Shown here: piece after piece, positions 34,685 through 43,327 of the stretch | Position numbering within the stretch: position 1 is the stretch's first letter | How the letters are laid out: each line of letters opens with the position of its first letter | The notes under the pieces: model-generated | The model's database searches: none | What the model was told of the DNA's origin: nothing | What the model saw: only the letters and a program-made list of their open reading frames with translations | Translations under genes and position numbers: made by a program | NCBI GenBank assembly: GCA_049604415.1 | Contig: JBMYTN010000002.1 | Coordinates: 62,001 to 126,000, forward strand | DNA: 64,000 nucleotides | From: JBMYTN01 sp049604415 | Lineage (GTDB): Bacteria > Pseudomonadota > Alphaproteobacteria > Rhodospirillales > Rhodospirillaceae | Direction: 5' to 3'

Positions 34685-37600
34685 ATCGGCACCTCCGCCC
34701 GCTCCAAAAGGCTTCTAATGTTGAACTGTATGGCGTTCTGGTCGAAAGGCGGCTCGCGCGTATCGAGCGCGCCCCTCAGATAGCGCGGTTGTTGAGCAAA
34801 TCCGTTGCTTACCTGGACGATGGCTAGAATAAACTTGTCCGGTTCATGCAGCGACGTGATCACTTCCTGGCGCGTAATCATAACCGTATCTGCACTATCA
34901 ATGCGCCCCTTCACCTCGATAAATCGAAGGTGGTCTGTTTTAGGGTCATAAGATGCGATGTCATACCCGATCTTTTGATCGGAGACATCGGTTGGTGTAT
35001 TGCCCAAGAACCGCTCAGAGGCCATGACAGCCTCCATCGCTGCAAGTTCAATGCGCCTACGTGCCACTGGATCTTCAGCAAAGCCGGGAACTACATATTG
35101 CTCAAGTCCATCAGAGTGTTGACCTAGCAAACCTCTTGGGATCACAACCATACCACCCCGCACTTTCGGAGGTTGAGAAGAAATAAAGCGCTCCTGTTCA
35201 AGACGACGCATACGCAGCTGAAGTCGTTCAACCAGATCTTCAGCGCGGCGTTGTGCATTTTGCCAATTCAGGCGTGTCTTGCGTCCAGCACGCTCCTCTT
35301 CTTTAAGTTCGAATGCTCGAGCATCCCAATAGTTGATTTCTTTCTTTAGTCGCGCATTGACTTCTTGTTCCACTTTTTCGATTTCGGGCAGGCGTCGCCT
35401 TTTAACCTCTTTCAGGTGAGCTTGCGCGAGTTCAACAATTGCGAATTCGACTGCCTTTTTTTCCAAGTTCTGGCATAACCAAGCAGAAGTTAATTCTTTC
35501 TCGAGTGTAGCAATTTCTTGATCTGTCGCAGGGCGAAGGTTTAGATGCGGTGCGATACCCGCATTGCTGACGGTCCCATTTTGATCGATGGTTGCGAACT
35601 GGAGTCTCTGGGAGAGAATATGCGGCGTTCCTTTGCTTGTACTTCGTCCGTCCTGAATAGAGTGCTCAAGCAGAAACAGCGTCGAAACCTCATCCCCATC
35701 ATCTGTGTCGTCAACCAGAACTGCACCCCGTTTCATCAAATGTCCGTGTTGCTCTCGAACCAGACTAATCACGGCTTCAAGAAGCGGGTGGCCTGGGCAG
35801 AGGAAGGCAGCTACGGGCTGTTGGATGATTTTGTCTTTTTCAAAACAGATCCGCTCATATTTTTTCTGAACAGGAGAGCTGATACCGATTTGTCGGTCTC
35901 GTTCTCGAATGCTGACAGGCACATGAATGATTTCCCAGCGGCCTTCCTCCCGGCGCTTAATTTGCCCCCCAAGATGTCGGAACGCTTCTACGAAAAAACT
36001 CTGCACATGGTGCGGTTGAAGCCGCATCGCCTCAGCCCGTTCCATTTCAAGGCGCAGTTCTTGGACCTTTGCTTCTGGCATGCTGTCATTTGTCAGAGCT
36101 CGACGCTGAAGCAGACGCAGGAGGGCTTCTTGGTCTACCGCACCGTCTACTTCCTGAAACAGTCGCGCACGCACGTCATCTTGTTCGCCATACTGAATGG
36201 CTTCGAAAAGAAGGTCTTTTAGGGCGTTGCCTTCAAACAATTCGCCAAGCACGTCGTAAACCCGACCTCCTAAAGCTTCGCGTGCAGCTTCAAGCTTTTC
36301 TAGCAGACGGGCATAAACCTCACCCTCTCGAGTATCTGCTGCGACCAAGTTCCACAGATGGCAAACTTCCGTTTGGCCAATGCGGTGAATACGGCCAAAC
36401 CGCTGCTCAATCTTGTTGGGGTTCCAAGGCAGATCATAGTTCACCATCAGATGTCCACGCTGCAGATTGACCCCTTCTCCCGCCGCATCATTAGCAATAA
36501 GGATGAGCAAATCACGATCCTGCATGAAGCGCTCCACCACTTTTCGGCGCTCCTCACGTGTTACGCCGCCGTGAATGACGTCAACGGCGTCTTGCTTACC
36601 CAGGCGGGCTCGGATCTTCTCTAACAGATATGTGAGCGTGTCTTTGGGTTCCGTGAAAATGATCAGTTTCCGACGGTTGCCGTCGCCATCTGCCATCAGG
36701 TCATCGGCAAGTATACGGTCCAATTGGCGCCACTTGGTATCTTGGCCGGACCGAAGAACACCCAAAGCCATGGCTTCAAGCCCTTTTAAGGTCTCAACTT
36801 CGATTTCAAGTTGTTCAATGGTCTCTGCAGTGGTCGCATGGGTTGAGATCAGATCTTCCAAGTCATCGATCTCTTGCTGTTCGAATTCTTCAATATTGTC
36901 GAGGACGTCATCAGTTAGCTCATCGGAATTGAGTTTTGCCTTCCGACCTTTGCTAACAAGACGTGCTTCGGCCAGCTCTAACTCCAACCTTTCGCGTCGT
37001 CTTTTCAGTGAGTTATAGATCGCTGCAGGTGAAGAAGCGAGACGGCGTTGAAGAATTTGCAATGCAAAGCCAACATTGTTGCGCTTTTTACCGTCGTCTT
37101 CGGCGAATCTTTGAACCCGATTCATTTCGTTCCGAACATATTCAGTTACGGCGCTGTAAAGCGCCTGTTCCGGAGGCGAAAGCTCGTACTTTACGGTGTA
37201 AGCCCGACGTTCTGGGAACAGTGGGCGCCCATCAAATCGCAACAGCTCTTCTTTGGTCAGGCGGCGCATCATGTCTTCAGCATCAGCGAAATGGACGCCG
37301 TCTCTAAACCGGCCCTCAAACCGATCACCATCCAGAAGAGCCATAAAAAGTTGAAAGTCTTCTTCTTTCCCGTTGTGCGGTGTGGCCGACATTAGAAGCA
37401 AGTGCCTGCAGAGTTGGCCCAGCATCTGACCAAGTTGGTAGCGTTTGGTATATTTAACGTCGCCACCGAAATACGTCGCAGACATGCGGTGGGCTTCATC
37501 GCAGATAATCAGATCCCATTCGGTCGAGTTGGTGAGTTTCTGTTGCAGGTCTTCATTTCTGGCCAGCACGTCCAGGCGGGCGATCAATCTGTTACGATCA

Positions 37601-38190
37601 TTGAACGCATTTCCGGATCGCGATGTTTCGATCATATCTTTGGAAAGAATATCAAATTCCAGAGAGAATTTTTCACCCAACTCATCTTGCCATTGCTCCA
37701 CAAGACTTCCAGGAGCCACAATCAAGCAGCGTTCGAGGTCGCTTCGGGCGATCAGTTCTTTGATCAAAAGACCAGCCATGATCGTTTTGCCCGCCCCAGG
37801 ATCGTCGGCCAACAGAAACCTTAGGGGCTGTCTGGGCAGCATCTCCCCGTAAACTGCTGAAATTTGATGTGGAAGCGGATCAACTAAGCTGGTGTGGATG
37901 GCCAGATAGGGGTCGAAATAATGAGCGAGTTTTATCCGATTGGCTTCAGTGACGAGGCGCAAGAGGCCGCCATCTCCATCGAACGACCAATTTCGACCAC
38001 CTGACTTGATCTCCAGGCGATGCTGATCGTCCCTGTAAAGGGTCGTTTCTGCTACGCTCCCACCTTGTGACCGGTAAACAAGGTTGATGGCTTGATCACC
38101 TATCCAATCCACAGACACGACCTCGACAACCTGTCCCGGTATGATGCCTTCAACAGATGCGCCAGTTTTGATGCCGTCGAGTGAAGCCAT
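34681..38190 (-). CDS. SNF2/RapA-like helicase with C-terminal DUF3883 nuclease-like domain
   Basis: 1169 residues. Superfamily 2 translocase: Walker A DDPGAGKT (129-136), DEAH box (231-234), motif III MSATPHNG (267-274), and the C-terminal lobe with GEGVNLQRG and QRFGRIHRIGQ. A coiled coil (about 380-480) separates the lobes and another occupies 930-1010. The last ~130 residues fit DUF3883, with GYD (D1077) and EVK (1092-1094), a spacing like PD-(D/E)xK nucleases. First gene of the island; AGGA lies seven bases before the ATG. Comparable to the DrmD or RapA-like helicases of multi-gene restriction systems. Confidence 0.88.
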   Translation of the reverse strand: MASLDGIKTGASVEGIIPGQVVEVVSVDWIGDQAINLVYRSQGGSVAETTLYRDDQHRLEIKSGGRNWSFDGDGGLLRLVTEANRIKLAHYFDPYLAIHTSLVDPLPHQISAVYGEMLPRQPLRFLLADDPGAGKTIMAGLLIKELIARSDLERCLIVAPGSLVEQWQDELGEKFSLEFDILSKDMIETSRSGNAFNDRNRLIARLDVLARNEDLQQKLTNSTEWDLIICDEAHRMSATYFGGDVKYTKRYQLGQMLGQLCRHLLLMSATPHNGKEEDFQLFMALLDGDRFEGRFRDGVHFADAEDMMRRLTKEELLRFDGRPLFPERRAYTVKYELSPPEQALYSAVTEYVRNEMNRVQRFAEDDGKKRNNVGFALQILQRRLASSPAAIYNSLKRRRERLELELAEARLVSKGRKAKLNSDELTDDVLDNIEEFEQQEIDDLEDLISTHATTAETIEQLEIEVETLKGLEAMALGVLRSGQDTKWRQLDRILADDLMADGDGNRRKLIIFTEPKDTLTYLLEKIRARLGKQDAVDVIHGGVTREERRKVVERFMQDRDLLILIANDAAGEGVNLQRGHLMVNYDLPWNPNKIEQRFGRIHRIGQTEVCHLWNLVAADTREGEVYARLLEKLEAAREALGGRVYDVLGELFEGNALKDLLFEAIQYGEQDDVRARLFQEVDGAVDQEALLRLLQRRALTNDSMPEAKVQELRLEMERAEAMRLQPHHVQSFFVEAFRHLGGQIKRREEGRWEIIHVPVSIRERDRQIGISSPVQKKYERICFEKDKIIQQPVAAFLCPGHPLLEAVISLVREQHGHLMKRGAVLVDDTDDGDEVSTLFLLEHSIQDGRSTSKGTPHILSQRLQFATIDQNGTVSNAGIAPHLNLRPATDQEIATLEKELTSAWLCQNLEKKAVEFAIVELAQAHLKEVKRRRLPEIEKVEQEVNARLKKEINYWDARAFELKEEERAGRKTRLNWQNAQRRAEDLVERLQLRMRRLEQERFISSQPPKVRGGMVVIPRGLLGQHSDGLEQYVVPGFAEDPVARRRIELAAMEAVMASERFLGNTPTDVSDQKIGYDIASYDPKTDHLRFIEVKGRIDSADTVMITRQEVITSLHEPDKFILAIVQVSNGFAQQPRYLRGALDTREPPFDQNAIQFNIRSLLERAEVPI

Positions 38191-38453
38191 TCCTACATCC
38201 TGAAGTCGTCCGATCTATTTTAATGTTCTTCGATTTGTCGTCTGAAAACAAGGTTATTTTAGTGGTGGTGTTGTGTGTTGTTCCCTCTAAGGTGGTGCGC
38301 AAGTTATGTTATTTTTTGTCGCGTTTTTTGCTGTAGAATGGCATGGGTCTCTCCACCTTTTTGAAGAATCAATGCATTGACGTATGATCTGGATCTTCGA
38401 CGTTTTGCTTTTGGTAAAATGCCCCCAGGGAACAATCTCGACCAAACTCACAG
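38191..38453 (-). other. AT-rich region upstream of the island operon (263 bp)
   Basis: Non-coding, with several A/T runs on the minus strand and a CA-rich stretch; it should hold the operon promoter, but I could not fix -35 and -10 boxes with acceptable spacing. I searched by eye for a copy of the tRNA-Lys 3' end here and found none. Confidence 0.4.
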
Positions 38454-38837
38454 CTACTCCCGGGCAATCTCCACCAGGACCTCATTGCGGCGCATGAAGC
38501 CCGGTGTGAAGGGGTCGTTGTAATAGCCAAACTCCGGCGTGCCGATGGCCGTTAGGTTGTTGGCCGCCAGCCAGCCCTCAAGCCGCGCGGCATGGTGGGA
38601 GAAGCGCTCATCGGTCCAACTGCCGGAAAACTGCACCGCCGTGCCCCGGTCGCCCGGCTTGGTGATCTGGGCAACCACAAGCGCCGGATAGTCCCGGACC
38701 TCAAAATCACCCTCACTCCGCTGCACCACATAGTCTGGGGTCTCAACCGTATGGGTGATCCGATAGACGGCCATCGCCGCGACCCCCAGCACGCACATCC
38801 CAATCACACTGAACAGGATCACCTTGATCACCCTCAT
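38454..38837 (-). CDS. SOUL/HEBP-family haem-binding protein, internally shortened
   Basis: 127 residues. A single N-terminal hydrophobic segment (about 6-26) anchors it to the inner membrane or acts as a signal. The SOUL start (ETPDYVVQRSEGDFEVRDYP) and end (FGYYNDPFTPGFMRRNEVLV) are both clear. The family's central block, including the usual (I/K)AMTAPV region, is missing between about residues 64 and 68, some 60-70 residues. Full-length relatives are about 190-210 residues. Frame is intact, so it is a compact variant or an in-frame deletion; haem binding cannot be assumed. Confidence 0.8.
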   Translation of the reverse strand: MRVIKVILFSVIGMCVLGVAAMAVYRITHTVETPDYVVQRSEGDFEVRDYPALVVAQITKPGDRGTAVQFSGSWTDERFSHHAARLEGWLAANNLTAIGTPEFGYYNDPFTPGFMRRNEVLVEIARE

Positions 38838-38959
38838 TGCTGCTCCCTCGGCTCGTTACGTCATCGCGTCGCCGTTTTGTCGCGTTTTTGGCAATCCCAC
38901 CCATCCGGAGCGTCCAATTGCGCGTATCCCTCACGTAAGACACGAGAAAGGGTGGCGCA

Positions 38960-39616
38960 ATGACACGCATTTTGGTGATTGGGGCAAGCAGCGGCATCGG
39001 CAAAGCGGTGAGCCGGGATCTGATCGCGCGCGGGCATACAGTGCGCGCCATGTCCCGCAGCGGCGGGGCTCCTGCAGCCAACACGCCAGCGCTGGAAATC
39101 TTTCGCGGCGATGCTCTTATTGCTGAGGATGTCCGCAAAGCCCTGGACGGCGTGGAGACGGTGGTTCAGGCCCTGGGCGTTGCGCCCAATCTCTCCATGA
39201 TCACCGGCCCGGTCACCCTGTTCTCAGAAGCCACCCGGGTGCTGCTGCCCACCATGCAAGAGGCCGGTGTCAGCCGTTTGATCAGTGTCACCGGCTTTGG
39301 CGCCGGGGATTGTCGCCGCGCCGTCAGCCCGCTTCAGGTGATCCCGTTTCGGGCCATGCTGGGCCGGGCCTATGACGACAAAACCATCCAGGAGGACCTA
39401 ATCACCGGCTCCGACTTAGATTGGCTGATTGTCCGCCCCGGTGTCCTGACCAATGGGCCGAAAACGGCCAAATACAAAGTGCTGAGCGCGCCCGATACTT
39501 GGCGCAATGGCATTATTTCCCGCGCCGATGTTGCAGACTATATCGGCAGCCAAATCGGTGAAAACCCGCTGGGTGGCCGCAAACCGGTGCTGATCCGCTA
39601 CTGCATCCCGCTCTGA
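38960..39616 (+). CDS. NAD(P)-binding oxidoreductase (atypical SDR/NmrA-like)
   Basis: 218 residues. Rossmann fold with VIGASSGIGKAV (glycine motif, about residues 6-17). It lacks the classical YxxxK catalytic pair in the expected place and resembles the SDR_a5/NAD(P)H-binding group, whose members are often reductases or regulators of unclear substrate. The ATG follows AGAAAGG in the upstream 15 bases. Divergent from the SOUL gene across 122 bp and convergent with the kinase gene, directly abutting it. Confidence 0.82.
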   Translation: MTRILVIGASSGIGKAVSRDLIARGHTVRAMSRSGGAPAANTPALEIFRGDALIAEDVRKALDGVETVVQALGVAPNLSMITGPVTLFSEATRVLLPTMQEAGVSRLISVTGFGAGDCRRAVSPLQVIPFRAMLGRAYDDKTIQEDLITGSDLDWLIVRPGVLTNGPKTAKYKVLSAPDTWRNGIISRADVADYIGSQIGENPLGGRKPVLIRYCIPL

Positions 39617-42600
39617 TTAAGCTGGGAACACCACCACGAAGGTGCTGCCCTTGCCTTCGCCCTCGGACTCGGCGCGGATCTGGCCGCCATGGCGCTCCAT
39701 GATCCGCCGGGAGACCGCCAGACCAATCCCCGTGCCCTCATATTCATCATTCAAATGCAGCCGCCGGAAGACCCGGAACAGCTGACCCATCTGACTGGGG
39801 TCCATGCCAATGCCATTGTCTTCAATCCGGAACACATGGCCGCCCTGGTCCGCGTCGCTGGTCACCGTCACGGTGATTTCCGGGGCGCGGTCCGGTGGGC
39901 AATATTTCAGCGCATTGCCCAGCAGGTTTTGGAACAGCCTGACTCCTTCATTGCGGCTGGCGGTGATCGTCGGCCACTGGTCGGGCAGGGTAATGAGGGC
40001 GTGGCGCTCTTTGATGGTCGGGCCGAGGAATTTGATCGCCTCCTGGACCAGCTCGCCCGCATTCACCCGCTCCATCGGCTCGCCGACCCGCCCGATCCGG
40101 GAATATTCCAACAAGGCCGACAGCATCTGATCCATGCGCTGCGCGCCCTGTTGAACAAAGGCCAAATAGTCGGTTAGGGCCGGGGAGAGATCCTGGCCCA
40201 GTTCCCGCTCCATCAACTGGCTGAAGGAGATCACCATCCGCAAAGGCTGGCGCAGATCGTGGGAGACCGTATAGGCGAAATGCTCCAGCTCATCATTGGA
40301 CTCCCGGAGCATGTCCTCCATTTCCTTGCGCTCGGTGATGTCCTCATTGACGGCCACAAAGCTCATCACCGTCCCATTGGCATCCATCACCGGGGTGATG
40401 GTCGCCAGCTCCCAAAACAAGGAACCATCCTTGCGCTGGTTTTCAAACTCGCCGGACCAGGCCTGCCCCGCCGTGATGGTCTGCCAAAGGTCCCTATAGG
40501 CGTCTTCGGACATATTGCCGGCATTCAGGAAGCGGGGGTTTCGTCCCATCACCTCGTCGCGGTTATAGCCGGTGACGACCTCGAAGCCTTGATTGACATA
40601 TTCGATGGCGCCCTCCCGGTCGGTGATCATGATCGGGGCCGGGCTGTTCTCCACCGCCTGGGAGAGTTTTTGCAGGGTCGCGCGCTGTTCCAGCACCTCG
40701 GTGACATCGCGGAACACCACCACGGCCCCGGTCACCGCGCTATGCTCATCGCGGATCGGGGTGGCGACATAATCCACCGTGATCGGCATATTGTCCCGGG
40801 TCCAGAACACATCGCCCTCGATTCGCGACAGAACTCCGGTCCGGATCGCTTTTGTGGTTGGGCAATCGGAAACATGGTGATGGCTGCCATCGGCATGGTG
40901 ATGGTGGAAGGTCACATGGGCCGGGGCCCCCAACAGATCCTCATGGTCATAGCCGAGCATGGCGCAGGCTGCCGGGTTGATGAAGGTGATCATCCCCACC
41001 GCATCGACGCCGTAAATGCCTTCCCCTGCGGATTCCAAGATCTCTTTGTTGAGGCTCAACAGCGCAGCATCACGCTTCTGCAAGGTGGTCAGCTCGGGCA
41101 TTTCTCGGGGCATTGCGGGCTCCGAGGGCGCTTTTGGATCCGCCATCTCGCCGCTGGCGATGGGTAGGCCTTCCAGGCGCAGGGGGGCTTTGGCGGGGAA
41201 GTCGAGGAAGACCCGGGTGCCGCCGGACGGGGACTCCGCAATGCGCACCGAGCCTCCGGCGCACTCCATCAAACGCCGGACGATGGACAAGCCGGTCCCC
41301 GTCCCCGCAGGTCTGCTTTCGGGATAGAGCCGTTCGAACAAGCGGAACACCCGTTCCCGGTAAGCCTCCGGGATGCCCGGCCCCGTATCATCCACCACCA
41401 CGGTGACACGGTCGCCGGTTTCCTGGGCCGAGACGCCAATCCGCAACGGGCGGTCCGGATCGCGGTGCTGGAGCGCATTGTCGATCAGGATCGAAAACAC
41501 CCGCCGCAACCGTGCCGGATCGAAGGGAATGCTCGGCAGGTCCTGCACCACCGTTTCGACATCGATGTCCTTCATCACAGCGGACCGGCTGTCCAGGACC
41601 ATGCGCACCGCCGCGTTCAGGTCGATCATCGGCGCTGCTTTGGGGGCCTCGCCCGCCTCGATATAGGTCTGGATGTCATGGAGCAGGTCACGGGTCCGCA
41701 GGGCCTCGGCTTCGATGTCCGCCAAGCCAACACCGTCGCCGGACAACCGGCCTGCGCTGCCCGGCTCGCTCTGCAGGCGCCGCCGCACCATCTGGGAATA
41801 GGTCGCCAGGCGTCTGACCGGTTCCTGGAGGTGATGGGCGGTGATCTCAGCCAAGCGGGCGATTTCCGCATTGGACCGGCGCAGGGCCGCGATCAGCGCC
41901 TCGCGCTCCTGCTCCCGGGCTTTGCGCTGGGTGATGTCCCGGAACAGAGTGACGACGCCAACCAGCTGGTTGTGCAGCTTCAGCGGACGGGCCGCGACTT
42001 CGACTTGGAAGTCCTGGCCCTGCTTGTTGAGGAAAATCTCCTCGCCTTCATATTCAACGCCGGTCAAGGCAGCGGCGAAAATCGGGCATTTCTCCAAGGG
42101 GATGTTGTCGTTTTTGGCATGGGCGTGGACCAGGTCATGGATTGGTTTGCCGAGCAGTTCTTCGGCGTCGAAGCCTAAGGTCTCGGCCCCCGGACCGTTA
42201 ATGAAAGAGGTCTGGCCGTTCTGGTCGAGCACATAGAGCCCGTCGGCCATGGTCTGGGTGATCAGGACCAATTGCTCCTGTTCCCGGGCCAAGGCCTCCC
42301 GTTGCCGCAGCAGCCGCATCACCAGAACATAGGTCCCGATCAGGACGCCGATCAGAGCGGCAAGCGCAATGTTAAATTCTTGGCGATAGCCCGACAGGAT
42401 CCCGGTGCGGGTGTAGGAGATGACATAGCCTTGCGTCGCTCCGGTCAAATCGCCCACCGGGACAAAAGACACCACATAGTCCTGCCCTTGCGCCTTGGTA
42501 TCGACCGTGAACGGCCTGTCTTCGGCCATGCGGCGTCGGACCCGGGGATCCTGATAGAGCCCCTCATTGACCTCCGTTATTGAAGGATCCTGCGTTGGCG

Positions 42601-43327
42601 TGGTGCGACCGGAGCCGGGGACCGGATCCTCAACCCAATAATCCGGATTGATGCTGGACTCCCGATAGAGATGCCGCTGTTCGTCAAACAGGATCGGCTC
42701 CACTGCGGTGCGCCGCAGCACAAAGGCATAGTTGCGCGTGGGGTCCAGTGCGGCCATGGAGTCCCGGATCACCTCGAACGAAACCGAAATATCGACAGCA
42801 CCAAGCAAAGCGCCGCGCAGTTCGACCGGATAAACAAAGCGGAAGCCGGACAGCAGACGCCCGGCTTCGAACCCCGTTGTTGGGCGTCGTTCTTCCAGCG
42901 CGAAACGCAGGCTTGGCCGGTCACTGAAAATGTCATCTTCGGCCCGGTCCGGCTGATGCATGCGCAGATAGCTGGTGCCGTCGGGCAAAACAAAGTGGAA
43001 TTGCTGCACATCATTCCGGACCAGATTTTGATAGGCCGGGAACAGCATGCGATAGAGCGCGCCCCGCGCCCGCGCCCGTTCAAGCCCTGAGGCTTCAGCG
43101 CCGGTGGCGAATAGTTCCAGGACCTCCCGCGTCTCGACGACCTCGCGGAAAACGGTGTCAGTCGCCAGCTCATATTTCTGCACACTGGCGAGATAGGCGG
43201 TGGAGAGGAATTGGGTGTATTGGGTCAAATAGGCCCGCTCTTTCTCGATGCGGGTACGCTCGAGAAAGACCGTTGCCAGGATCCCAACCAGGATAAAGGG
43301 GATCGCCACCAGAAGGGGCTGTCTCAC
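39617..43327 (-). CDS. Sensor histidine kinase with Cache-like sensor, three PAS domains and two kinase cores
   Basis: 1236 residues. TM1 (5-22), a ~290-residue periplasmic Cache-like sensor, TM2 (318-340), PAS1 (about 358-466), a first dimerisation/ATPase core (H498, ATP-binding motifs DNALQ, DDTGPGIP and GTGTGLS at about 616-680), PAS2 (about 765-878), PAS3 (about 888-1000) and a second core (H1023 in SHDLRQP, then NALKY, EDNGIGM and GTGIGLAVS). In the first H-box the acidic residue after the histidine is replaced by His. No receiver domain is present and no response-regulator gene is nearby. Its start overlaps the PhnD-like gene by 4 bp. Confidence 0.92.
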   Translation of the reverse strand: MRQPLLVAIPFILVGILATVFLERTRIEKERAYLTQYTQFLSTAYLASVQKYELATDTVFREVVETREVLELFATGAEASGLERARARGALYRMLFPAYQNLVRNDVQQFHFVLPDGTSYLRMHQPDRAEDDIFSDRPSLRFALEERRPTTGFEAGRLLSGFRFVYPVELRGALLGAVDISVSFEVIRDSMAALDPTRNYAFVLRRTAVEPILFDEQRHLYRESSINPDYWVEDPVPGSGRTTPTQDPSITEVNEGLYQDPRVRRRMAEDRPFTVDTKAQGQDYVVSFVPVGDLTGATQGYVISYTRTGILSGYRQEFNIALAALIGVLIGTYVLVMRLLRQREALAREQEQLVLITQTMADGLYVLDQNGQTSFINGPGAETLGFDAEELLGKPIHDLVHAHAKNDNIPLEKCPIFAAALTGVEYEGEEIFLNKQGQDFQVEVAARPLKLHNQLVGVVTLFRDITQRKAREQEREALIAALRRSNAEIARLAEITAHHLQEPVRRLATYSQMVRRRLQSEPGSAGRLSGDGVGLADIEAEALRTRDLLHDIQTYIEAGEAPKAAPMIDLNAAVRMVLDSRSAVMKDIDVETVVQDLPSIPFDPARLRRVFSILIDNALQHRDPDRPLRIGVSAQETGDRVTVVVDDTGPGIPEAYRERVFRLFERLYPESRPAGTGTGLSIVRRLMECAGGSVRIAESPSGGTRVFLDFPAKAPLRLEGLPIASGEMADPKAPSEPAMPREMPELTTLQKRDAALLSLNKEILESAGEGIYGVDAVGMITFINPAACAMLGYDHEDLLGAPAHVTFHHHHADGSHHHVSDCPTTKAIRTGVLSRIEGDVFWTRDNMPITVDYVATPIRDEHSAVTGAVVVFRDVTEVLEQRATLQKLSQAVENSPAPIMITDREGAIEYVNQGFEVVTGYNRDEVMGRNPRFLNAGNMSEDAYRDLWQTITAGQAWSGEFENQRKDGSLFWELATITPVMDANGTVMSFVAVNEDITERKEMEDMLRESNDELEHFAYTVSHDLRQPLRMVISFSQLMERELGQDLSPALTDYLAFVQQGAQRMDQMLSALLEYSRIGRVGEPMERVNAGELVQEAIKFLGPTIKERHALITLPDQWPTITASRNEGVRLFQNLLGNALKYCPPDRAPEITVTVTSDADQGGHVFRIEDNGIGMDPSQMGQLFRVFRRLHLNDEYEGTGIGLAVSRRIMERHGGQIRAESEGEGKGSTFVVVFPA

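Noticed and set aside
38191..38453. Possible attachment-site copy of the tRNA-Lys 3' end at the far island boundary
   Set aside because: Only a short, broken resemblance (TGGTGCGCAAG near 38293) was found, too short and imperfect to call an att site.
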